From Rhizophagus irregularis (taxonomy: Eukaryota; Glomeromycota; Glomeromycetes; Glomerales; Glomeraceae), in contig NC_089430.1 of NCBI RefSeq assembly GCF_026210795.1, forward strand, positions 2,542,001-2,606,000: 64,000 nt of DNA. Direction: 5' to 3'. Below, in pieces: positions 10,094-20,030 of the stretch. The notes below the pieces were generated by a model. It saw only the letters and a list, made by a program, of their open reading frames with translations, ran no database searches and was not told the DNA's origin. The position numbers were made by a program, and so were the translations under genes. Positions within the stretch are counted from its first letter, which is position 1. Each line of letters opens with the position of its first letter.

Positions 10094-11569
10094 ATGGCTA
10101 CCAAAGCGGCATATAAGAGATTAAACAAGGAATATATAACCCTTCAGAAAGTAAGCTGTACTATCAATCATCTCATGTTTGTCTTTATATTGTATAGTAA
10201 AGTGATGTATTAATGATTTTCAACTTAAAACGTTAAGAATCCACCCCCATATTTGATGGCAAAGCCACTTGAAAGTAACATTTTGGAATGGTAACTTCTA
10301 TAAAATATTAGATCGTTAGAGATCTTATATTTCTCTTATTTTATATTGTTAATTATATACTTGCAATATGAAAGCGATTAATATAATTCATTCCTGTATA
10401 ATATTTTCTCTTTAGGCACTATGTTATTCGCGGACCTCCTGACACACCTTATCACAACGGAGAGTATCATGGTAAATTTTACAATCCCTTTGAATTATTT
10501 TTTTTTCTTATTCATTACATAATATTTACAATCATTTTTACAGGCGTGTTGTTATTCCCCGCTGAATATCCCTTTAAGCCTCCCTCAATTCGTATGACAA
10601 CACCTTCTGGTATTTTTCATTTGCATCATAATTATTTATAAAATAATTCTAAACAATTTCGTAAAGTATATTAAATTGATTTATTCATTTAGGTCGATTT
10701 CAGCCAGACACTAGGTTATGTTTATCTATGTCAGATTTTCATCCAAGTACTTGGAATCCTAGCTGGAGTGTTGCTACTATATTGACTGGGTTGTTAAGTT
10801 TTATGGTGTTGTATTATTATTATTCCTCAGAAATTGCTTTGTAAAATATTAATTTAGTAGATATTAACCTTGGGCGAAACTGTATTTTGAAAATTTAGAC
10901 TAGTAATGAAGCTACTACAGGGAGTATCAAGACGACGGATGCTGACAAAAGAATATATGCTTCACGATCACATCAATTCAATTTGAACGATTCAAAATTT
11001 AAAGGTACGTACGTAACCAAAAATTATAAAGTATGAAAAGTAAATTCTATAGATGCTCTTGTATTTAGTTATTTTGGAAATTTTTTCTATAATTAGAAAT
11101 TTTTCCCGAACTTTGTGTCCCAGAATGTGTACCTGTTGAAGTTCTTTACCCAATTAATAAGTCATCGTCGTCATCAAGCGATGACACCACAACTGTTTGT
11201 AATGATGCCTTACAAACCGATAAACATGCCCTTCAGACAGTAAGACGAAATGAGGCAAATCAACAAGGACCCTTAGTGGATGGTATAAATCAAATTCAAC
11301 AACGCAGACCCAATAACCGTAGTGAAAACCCTCTGCGGGGTATTGTTGCAGGTGGAAATCTTGCTGAAAATGCTAATAGAGCAAATGGCAGTAATAATAA
11401 TCCGCAAAGTAATACTAATAATAACAACAATGTTGCGGGTCAACGAGGAATTTTCGATCAATGGCGTAAATGGATAATAGTATCTTTGGTATGTCTTTAC
11501 CTTGTCATAACAAAATTGTTAGCTCGAAGTACAGTTTCGGGCAGCCCTGGAGGAGAACCTAGTATGTGA
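10094..11569 (+). CDS. UBC6: UBC6/UBE2J2-type ubiquitin-conjugating enzyme E2, ER tail-anchored
   Basis: Seven exons: 10094-10150, 10238-10290, 10416-10471, 10544-10609, 10693-10805, 10899-11004, 11097-11569, giving 307 aa. The UBC fold runs from residue 1 to about 150. It has the non-canonical Ubc6/J2 active site, with Cys87 in [20 protein letters not shown] and no HPN tripeptide. A long Asn/Ser-rich linker leads to a hydrophobic C-terminal anchor (about 276-293, [16 protein letters not shown]) with a short lumenal tail. Enzymes of this class sit on the cytosolic face of the ER and pass ubiquitin to ERAD ligases of the Doa10 type. The start is the first ATG and matches the [10 protein letters not shown]-type N-terminus of the family. 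All splice junctions keep phase. No adjacent gene is functionally tied to it. Confidence 0.95.
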
Positions 11570-12312
11570 TAGAGAAATCTCAGTTCAACTTGGTGATTTG
11601 CTATCTGATTTAAAAGGTAATTTTGGTGAAAATTAATAGGTAAAAAAGTGAAAAAAAGAGGAAAATTTATAGTTGCGATACATTTGTAATTGTTTTCATT
11701 TCGTATTATTAAATAACAGAAGAAAGCGACAGTTTTCTTTCCTTTTGTCATAATTGACGACAAATGATTAAATCGACTATATTTTTACAACATTTTAGGG
11801 GGGCGGGATCAAAGAATATAATATACTTTTTAGCAAAAAGGTTATCTATCATTATGTAAAAAGAAAAATATTATTTGTATTTTCATCTTATTTTATTTTG
11901 GCGTTACATTAAGAAAACTAGATATAATTTTACGTGTATAATCATTTGACATAATAGACGTCATTGTACGAAAAGTTGGCCTTTTATTCTACAATGATTT
12001 TGTTTATTCTACTTAAAAAATTTTTGTTGATCAACTTAATGGGATTACCTTTGATTAATTTTGGTTAACAATTTCCATTATAAGAATAACCCTAGCATAA
12101 AATGAATTGCAAGAATTTGGCAATCATAAACAGCACTACTTGTTGACGTATTATTGTTAAAGATCTAATTAACCCCTTAAATATTTTGACAGTATATTTA
12201 TTTAATGAGTATATTAGTATATTAAATGGCGGTTATGAAATATCGGAATATCGGTGGTGGCGGATATTTTAATACTTAAAGGGTAATCTTAATAATTCGA
12301 CTATTTTTAGAG
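11570..12312. other. Intergenic region between the E2 and the glycosyltransferase-like gene
   Basis: Contains the 3' UTR of the E2 gene and the upstream region of the next gene. No inverted repeat, RNA gene or coding exon was recognised. A first exon of the downstream gene could lie here, because the N-terminus predicted for that gene is unusual. Confidence 0.4.
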
Positions 12313-14245
12313 ATGAATGAATATAAAAAAAAACGTGTTCTAAACAGCTTACATTGGTGTAACAAATATAATGCATACGAAATTAGCATTATAAGATATA
12401 TATATGAATCGAATTTTTCGTCTTTATGTTCTATACGTACGCTTTTTCGATTTTCTTTTTTTTTCGTGTTCCTTACTTTTTTTAAAAAAAATTTTCTTTT
12501 CATTCTTTACAAAGTGGAGTCCATCTCAGTAGTTTATTTTGGTTTAGTTATACTTGTTTTTGGTGTCTTTAAATTGATACCAAAAAAATTCTTTTTCAAA
12601 CAAAAGATACCAAAAAATTATGTTTTTTGTTATTACGTATCGGGACATGGTAGGTTTTCGCTTCTTATACTTCTTTCTCAAGTAGACATTTAACAATTAA
12701 GTCTTTATTTTGTGCATATAATAGGATTTGGACATGCTACAAGAGTTGTTCAAGTAGCATCAGAAATATTAAAGTTACAAAGAAAACATAAGTTATATAT
12801 AATATCGAATGCACCAAAATTCATATTTCAAGGAGCAATAGATTTAGGTGCAAAATATAGAAATGCTCCGATAGATGCGGGAGTAAAACAACCTAGAGCA
12901 TATACCGTAGATAGGCGGGAAACGATTGATGATTTAATAAAATTCTTAGACAATAAACCTATAATATTAAATAAAGAAATTCAATGGTTAAAGGATGTTA
13001 AAGCCGATATTGTGTTGTCTGATGCTCCTTTTCTTCCATGGTAAGTTTTTAGTAAAAATGATTTGTTTTCTTCTAGTTAAAGTTGTTATGATTGTAAGAA
13101 TCGTTAATGTCTTTCTCTCCTTTCTTGACAAATACAGTGCAGCAGCAGCATTAGTTGGAATACCGTCAGCTATTGTCAGTAATTTTACCTTTGATGCTGT
13201 GTACAGTGGATTATGTGAAGGCGATGAATTAGATGATACAATAAAAAGACTTGTTGAACATGTCATAAAAGATTATAGAAATTCTGAATTATTAATTAGG
13301 TTGCCAGGTTATATTCCAATACCATCATTTTCAGGTACACAGCTTTATCCTGATAACACAATAACATCATCATCATTAACTTCATCTAAAGGTGAAAAAA
13401 CATTATATAATGAGGAAAAATCAGTGAATTATCTAAGCGATATAAATTCGTTTTTTTCATCACCTAACACTTCAAAATTTTTAAAATATCATCGTAACGT
13501 AATTGATGTACCTTTAGTAGTACGTAAATCGATAACTCCTAAAGAAATAGTATTAAAAAATCTTGGTATACCGAAAGAAATTTTCACTACTCATAAAATT
13601 TTAATGGTATCTTTTGGCGGGCAAAATTTAGTTGGTATTGAAGATTGGGGTACTTCTTCTTTACCTGATAATTGGATTGCTATAGTATGTGGTAGTGATG
13701 GTATAAACTTACCTGATAGATTTTATTCTTGCCCAAAAAATGCTTATATACCTGATTTAACTAATGCTGCTGATGCTATAATTGGAAAATTAGTAAGTAT
13801 ACTTGTACGTTATAAATGATAATAATGATAGTAATATCTAACTACCAATTTTTCTTAGGGATATGGTACTTGCTCAGAATGTATTGGTCATGGTAAACCT
13901 TTTATTTATATTTCAAGACCTCAATTCATTGAAGAATTAGGTTTAAAACGTTTAATGGAATTACAAGGTATCTGTGTTGAAATGCCAAAATCTCATTTTG
14001 AATCTGGTAAATGGAAATCTTACATACAGAAAGCCTATGATTTATCATTGTCATCTTCTAATTCTGTTACTACAATTAAGCCTTTAACTCATGATGGTGG
14101 TTTTATTGCTGCTAACTTATTAGAAAATTTTTTAGATAATCGTAATTATTATTTTAATACTTTATCTGACGATAATAATTCTCGCATTAATGATAATTTT
14201 TATAAAATTAATACTAGTAAAGTATTAAAAAACAGTATTACTTAA
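12313..14245 (+). CDS. Glycosyltransferase-like protein related to the N-terminal domain of L-arabinokinase
   Basis: Four exons: 12313-12649, 12725-13040, 13138-13792, 13859-14245, giving 564 aa. From about residue 105 the protein follows the GT-B-like N-terminal half of plant arabinokinase in order: YYVSGHGFGHATRV (nucleotide-sugar type loop, residues 113-120), WLKDVKADIVLSDAPFLPC, GIPSAIVSNFTFD, LLIRLPGYIPIP, DVPLVVRKS, SFGGQN, and a C-terminal KLGYGTCSECIGHGKPF loop. The GHMP kinase half of arabinokinase is absent, so arabinose phosphorylation is not expected. The substrate is unknown. An Asn/Ser-rich tail ends the protein. The first 100 residues are hydrophobic (about 45-90) and either form a membrane anchor or reflect a wrong first exon; only one in-frame ATG exists in exon 1. 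Confidence 0.85.
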
Positions 14246-14517
14246 TAGTAATTAATTTATTACATTTTTAATTTTGGATATTATATGTAAAACCAACTTT
14301 ATTGCTAGACATTATATAGATTCATAATAGTTTCTTTAATACTCAATATTTTAATATTGTAATAAAATATTAAATTAATCTAAAGTGTCCTTTTTTTAAA
14401 GGCTTTTTCTTTTATTAAGGATTAATTACGGTAGGAAAAAAAAAATAAAATTTACTTGCAAGATTATATCACAATTGAAAAAAAAATAACTAGTCTTTCT
14501 CTAAGTGAAATTAGAAA

Positions 14518-16288
14518 TTAGAAATAAATGCGTAATGCTTGATTTGCTATGCTTTCATGCGGACAATATGGACATTTAAAACGGCTGAAAAAAAAATAAG
14601 ATTATATAAAATAAAATAAAAATAAAAATATAGTAAATAATTAACAACTTACCTATTGCCTCTACTCAATTTGTTAAGAGACTCATGACAAATCACATGT
14701 CCGCAGGGCAACATCATTGGAGGGTTTTTCTCTGTTGACTGCTCTTTAGAAACTGGACACGCAAAGATTGAATGATAACGCATATAATCGGGTAAAGGGA
14801 CTTCTACCTATAAAAAATTTGACTGATTTAAAAATCGAACGTTGAATACTTAAAATTTATTTTACCCATATTGAAAACTTACTGGTAATTCATCTTGTTG
14901 ACTCCATTCATTCTTCTTCTCTTTCATAATTGTAGCCATTTTTAAGATTGTAGGTAAAGCAGTTGCACCTACTGTTACACTAAAGTTTTTGACGTTAAAA
15001 AAAATGGATATAATTATTGACGGGTATGCTATTATGCTACCGAATTTCATATATACCTACCTAATATATAGGGGGCTCTCACTTGACATTCCTAACAGAT
15101 TACAAAAATCACGCATGAACTTATTCTGTAATTCAATCCACAAATCGGGCGACAACAGATCTTTATATGGCGATGTTGATAAACGATTTGAAAAAGCCAA
15201 AGCACACATCAACCGCTTTATATCTGATAAATAATTACATGAAATAGTTACATTAGTTTATATTATATACATATAATTTTTATTAAAAAAAAATAACTCT
15301 ATCTGTATAAAATAAAACAAAGGAAAATGACATATCACCAAAAATATGACGGGAATGGAAGAGAGGAAATTTCTTTTTGGCATACACTAATGCTTCTTCT
15401 CGTCGATTATCAATTAGGAGTTGAACATAACGCTGTCGATGAAGCTCAAATTCCAACGTGCTACCTCTTTTTTCAAGCTCTTTGCTCTTTGTCCTGGCCC
15501 ACCTGGATGATATATATATATATAATTAGAACATATCAAATAATCAAGGAATGAATAACAACATAAGTTATGAAAGAAAATTAGATTACTCTATAGCAGG
15601 TTCTAACTTTTCAAGTTTTATATCTCCCAGAATTTGATACATTTCGTGAAATTGTGTTTGTATTGTATTAGGAATATCTAATTGTGCTTCCTAACAAAAT
15701 TATACACACATTTATTCACTAAACAGATGTTAAAAAAAAAGTAAGAAGGTAAATTATATATACCCTTATGAATGTGTTTGCCAATTCAAACCTGCCTTCA
15801 CGTATAAAGTGTAAGGCCACTGTTGTATTGAGAACCTTTTCTTTATTAGCGAAAACTTCTGGATTGCTTGCAATTGTAATGTCATTCTTCCATTTCTACA
15901 CACAAGCATTAAGAAAACAACATAAACAAAAACGAAGTATAAGATCTATTATAAGAATAGACTTTTTTATACCTTGTCTACTATTTTCTCATAACGTATT
16001 ATTACTTTCTGTAATTCTTTGTGAGATTCTAAAGTTTTCGTTGTAAGTTCTTTGAACTTCAGTTCCAGTTCTTTTAAAATAGCACCAGCGCTCACAGGAT
16101 CTGTGAAAAAGCACTTAGAAATTATATTTATTTACTGATATTAAAAAACCTTAAAACTTACCGGTTTCTAAACGCTTTTGAGCTTCTTGAATTTCATTAA
16201 TAATTTTATCGATGTTGTCGATCGTTGAATCAGCTACTTCCTGTTGCTTTTTTTCAACTTTTGAAAATTCTTTAGAGATTGAATCCAT
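14518..16288 (-). CDS. RMD5: RMD5/GID2-type RING subunit of the GID/CTLH ubiquitin ligase
   Basis: Nine exons on the minus strand (listed 5' to 3'): 16162-16288, 15973-16100, 15764-15895, 15590-15690, 15339-15502, 15061-15223, 14883-14979, 14653-14807, 14518-14584, giving 377 aa. A coiled coil (1-90) is followed by a LisH/CTLH region ([18 protein letters not shown]..., [19 protein letters not shown]) and a C-terminal degenerate [41 protein letters not shown]5 pairs with GID9/MAEA to form the catalytic module; in yeast this ligase degrades gluconeogenic enzymes such as Fbp1 and Pck1 on return to glucose. The 3' end converges on the glycosyltransferase-like gene with only 272 bp between stops. 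Every junction keeps phase and joins conserved blocks, so the model is strong. Confidence 0.95.
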
Positions 16289-16783
16289 AGTAGTACAGAA
16301 ATAGCGTAAATAATATCAAGGTAATATGACGAGCAAAGGAAATTTATAACTTAAGTACAAGCAAGGAAATGAACATAATTCGTTTCATCTTTTGATCGAT
16401 CTACTGTACAGTACATGAGCTTGAAAGTTGAACATCTGACTAATGTGTAACCTAAGTTATATACTATTCAAGTTATGCGAATATCACTGTATTAGTTATC
16501 ACACCATTATTATCGTATTATTAATAGTATATATTGTGTGACAAATAGATTTTTACCAAAATAGCTTAGCAAATAAAATAAATAAAATATCAACTTGTCA
16601 TTGTTCTGAATCGCCGATTAATTTTTGTTTATATAAAACGACGAAATTAAATATCACTGCATTAATTAACACGTCTAACGTCTAATTGGGATTTCGGTTC
16701 TGTACGTGAATTGTTTATAATATACATTTGCGTGACAAATAGTGTTAATCAAGGCAGATCATTGGATCCGCAGTGGTGACAAT
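16289..16783. other. Upstream region of RMD5 and 3' flank of the PPR gene
   Basis: About 500 bp between the RMD5 start and the stop of the next minus-strand gene. It should hold the RMD5 promoter and the PPR 3' UTR. Two related stretches, TATCACTGTATTAGTTA at about 16482 and TATCACTGCATTAATTA at about 16652, with similar flanks (cg-rich then GTGTGACAAATAG / GCGTGACAAATAG), suggest an old tandem duplication of about 170 bp. Confidence 0.4.
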
Positions 16784-19615
16784 TTATTTTTTTAATATTT
16801 CATTTATAAGTTCGGAAGATATGCTATAATTTAAAAGAATTTCTCTCATTTTTGAAATAAGATAATTTGGAGGATCTTGAATTAGAAATTTTTCGCAAAC
16901 TTGCGATAATTTTTTCTCATTCCTTGCTTTAGCAAAAGCTTTCATAAATATTATAAAATCTTCAATTAAAGGTTTGATTTCTCTTTGATCTATTGCATCC
17001 CATATTAACATGACCAAATCCCATCGCTGATTATAACTAAATCGTTTAAGAATTATCTGGAGACTATCTAAGTCAGGTAGTGGATATCTTGCATTACTTA
17101 GATGTATCAAAGAAGTATTTACTTGTGATGATGTCGATAATTGATCGTGACTTTCTAACATTTTCATGAATAATTTAAGCGCTCCTTCTGATAAATCCTT
17201 ATCTTGAGCTAGCATATTTAAAAGAATATTGCAATTTCGTGTGTTGAGATATTTATTTATTTTAGAATCTTTAAGAAGATCGATCGCACCTTTAATATTC
17301 TTTCCTTTTTTATATGCAGATAGCATAGTAATTATCACCACTTCATCTGGTTCGCATTCTTCTTTAATCATTTCATTATAAACAGAACATGCTCCTTTAA
17401 TGTTTCCATCTAGAGCGTACGCTTTCATAAGTACAGTAAATGTTTTTTTATCCATAGGAATTCTTTGTGTACGCATGTAATCAAAAACTTTCTGAGCATT
17501 TCGTGTATTTTTTTTGTTGGCAAACATATCAATAAGAGAAGTATAAACAAATTTATCTGGTATTAAACCGGATCGTTTCATTTCCTCAAATTCTCTCAGA
17601 CTTTCCCCAATCTCGCCAATAGCAACATATCCATTGATTAATGAAGTATAAGTTTTTAAATCTTTCCAAAATCCCGAGATAATCATCTTTTTAACTACCT
17701 GTTGTGCCATGCTCATATTATGAGATTTGCAATAACCGTATATCATTATATTGAAAATGTATTGATTAGGATTTATAACATTATCTTTCATCTGTTGCAA
17801 TAATTTTTCAGCCTCTTCCATTTTCTTATAATGTACAAAATTTTTCATTAAAATAGAATAAGTAACAATATCAATAATATAACCCTTCGATCTCATCTCG
17901 TTTAAAATAAGGGATAATTCCATTGATTCTTCAGCCTCTTGATACTTAGAAAGTCGACGATGATGTAATCTACTTTTCCTAATGTCTTTCACTATAGCCG
18001 AGTTTAACAATATATTAAAAGTTCGATCGGAAGGTACAATCGATTTTTTAATCATTGTTCTATATTGATCAATTGCTTTTTCATAATAATCTACTCCATT
18101 TTGTTTTTTAATATATTGCATCAAAGTATTATAAGTGACAGCATCAGGAACAATGTCATAATTAGACATTTGTGAAAATATTTTTTTTACAGCTGACATT
18201 CCGTAGACATTTAGATATCCTTTCAATAACGTGTTATAAACTTCCACATTGGGGGAAATTCCATATTTAATCATTTCGTCAAAACATTTCCCTGCCTCTT
18301 TAAGATTATTTTGATTAATATAGCCGTTAATGAAAGTATTGAACGTGACGACATTCGGTTTAAATTCTGATTCTGACATCTGGTCAAATAGTAGACGTGC
18401 CATGGAAAAATCATTAAATTTTATGTATAAATGTATAAGCATATTATAAAGTCGTAAACTTTTCCCATCACTATCACTTAAACGATCTTTGATTTCTAAA
18501 GCTTGCTTTTTCTTACCAGATCGGATATAAGCCGACATTAATGTAAAATAAGTATCAAAACTCGGTTGAATATTCATTTTTATCATCTTGTTGTAAAGTT
18601 TCTCAACATAATCATAATCTCCTAAATCGGAATAACCTGACATTAGCGTGTCAAATGTCATTACGTTAGGTCTAACCCCCATGGAGGACATTATCTTAAG
18701 ACATTTTATCACACTCTTTAAATCACGAATTTTTATAAGTACATCGATAATGTTATTGAAAGTTACAACATCAGGTCGTAGACCTTCTTTTTCCATTTCG
18801 CATAATAAGCTTAGAGCATCAGGAATATTCTTATTTCGTACATATGCTAAAAGAATGATATTGTAAGTTGGCAAGTTCGGCTGAATTGATTTAGATTTCA
18901 TATCTTGCAGTAGCTGAAATATGCATCGTAAATTACCTATTTTTGCACATATATGTATAAAATTATTATATGTTTCAACATCACATAAAATGTTCTTTTG
19001 GAATATTTCAACAAAAATATTTTTCAACTTATCATAATCTTTCCATTTTCCATATAAAACTATCATTAATGCATATAAATCTAGAGAAAAACTTAAATTA
19101 ATCGATTTCATATCAGTAACAAATCGATTCAGCCATTTTAGTACGAAATCTTTCGAATTATAATTTTGCAATCGTGTAATTAATTGAGCGTAATCATTTT
19201 TATCGAGTAATTGTAAAGCACCTTTTTTTGATAAATCGTCATACGTCACAAATATATTCTCAGCATTTCTTTCCAAATCTTGCCGAAAGCATACAATTAA
19301 AGGTTGAAGATACAGTTGACAATTGCAGTCAACTTCTTTTATAATAGCTTCGCTTGACTTTTTCCTCGTCGTTGTTGGTAGCGCAAGAGAGGAATGTTTT
19401 CGTCTCGTACATTTGGTTATCGTCACCTTCCATTTCCACATTCTTAAACTAATAGACAAGGAAGCTTCTTCAAAAGTTCGCAAAAATTTTGATGATTTAA
19501 TACAAGGAGACCAATTTAATATAAGAGTTTTATTATATGGATAAGATTGCCGAATAAAATGTCGTGACAAAATTTTTGGCATGTATATTCTCAAATTTTT
19601 GTGGGGGATAACCAT
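16784..19615 (-). CDS. P-class pentatricopeptide repeat (PPR) protein, 943 aa
   Basis: A single uninterrupted exon encodes about 17 tandem 35-residue PPR motifs between residues 215 and 850, for example TYNIILLAYVRNKNIPDA, TFNTFINGYINQNNLKEA and TYTSLINGYVAIGEIGES, most ending in a PN/PD dipeptide. PPR arrays bind single-stranded RNA one base per repeat. The first 100 residues are rich in Arg/Lys/Ser with few acidic residues, consistent with a mitochondrial targeting region. Most fungi have few PPR proteins, usually controlling mitochondrial transcripts. No catalytic domain (SMR, DYW) is present. The start is the first ATG after an upstream stop; a later Met at residue 12 is also possible. 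The gene is divergent from the unknown gene at 20031, sharing a 415-bp promoter. Confidence 0.93.
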   Translation of the reverse strand: MVIPHKNLRIYMPKILSRHFIRQSYPYNKTLILNWSPCIKSSKFLRTFEEASLSISLRMWKWKVTITKCTRRKHSSLALPTTTRKKSSEAIIKEVDCNCQLYLQPLIVCFRQDLERNAENIFVTYDDLSKKGALQLLDKNDYAQLITRLQNYNSKDFVLKWLNRFVTDMKSINLSFSLDLYALMIVLYGKWKDYDKLKNIFVEIFQKNILCDVETYNNFIHICAKIGNLRCIFQLLQDMKSKSIQPNLPTYNIILLAYVRNKNIPDALSLLCEMEKEGLRPDVVTFNNIIDVLIKIRDLKSVIKCLKIMSSMGVRPNVMTFDTLMSGYSDLGDYDYVEKLYNKMIKMNIQPSFDTYFTLMSAYIRSGKKKQALEIKDRLSDSDGKSLRLYNMLIHLYIKFNDFSMARLLFDQMSESEFKPNVVTFNTFINGYINQNNLKEAGKCFDEMIKYGISPNVEVYNTLLKGYLNVYGMSAVKKIFSQMSNYDIVPDAVTYNTLMQYIKKQNGVDYYEKAIDQYRTMIKKSIVPSDRTFNILLNSAIVKDIRKSRLHHRRLSKYQEAEESMELSLILNEMRSKGYIIDIVTYSILMKNFVHYKKMEEAEKLLQQMKDNVINPNQYIFNIMIYGYCKSHNMSMAQQVVKKMIISGFWKDLKTYTSLINGYVAIGEIGESLREFEEMKRSGLIPDKFVYTSLIDMFANKKNTRNAQKVFDYMRTQRIPMDKKTFTVLMKAYALDGNIKGACSVYNEMIKEECEPDEVVIITMLSAYKKGKNIKGAIDLLKDSKINKYLNTRNCNILLNMLAQDKDLSEGALKLFMKMLESHDQLSTSSQVNTSLIHLSNARYPLPDLDSLQIILKRFSYNQRWDLVMLIWDAIDQREIKPLIEDFIIFMKAFAKARNEKKLSQVCEKFLIQDPPNYLISKMREILLNYSISSELINEILKK

Positions 19616-20030
19616 TAGTATGCTTAAAAAGCTCTTCGTTTATTTTTCGACTTTTCGATATTCGAAATTAATTGACTCCGCATTGGTCGTTCAATTTTAC
19701 ATACAAATAGAATAAAAAATGTTCAAGTCGCGATCTATAAAAATTTTTTTTGTTAAAGCACGTGTTAACATTAAAAACTTGATTATCAATAAAATTTTTT
19801 ACACCGCAGTAATTTAACTTTCTTAACTATTATGCCGTTTGTAGAATATTTCAAAGTATCAGTATCAGTTATAAATTATTGTTATTTGTTCCCGTTTGAG
19901 TTAAAAAGGACTAATGTTTTATATTATTGCATTGAATTAGAACGATATTTTGTGTGCTTTATCAGCTCTTGAGGAAAAAGATTTTAACACGTAACTATTT
20001 TATTAGCATTATATAAAGATAATAATTTAA
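19616..20030. promoter_or_regulatory. Shared divergent promoter region, PPR gene / unknown 1240-aa gene
   Basis: The 415 bp between two divergent starts must contain both promoters. It is AT-rich with GCACGTGTTAAC at about 19759 as the only E-box-like site. No TATA element can be assigned with confidence. Confidence 0.45.
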
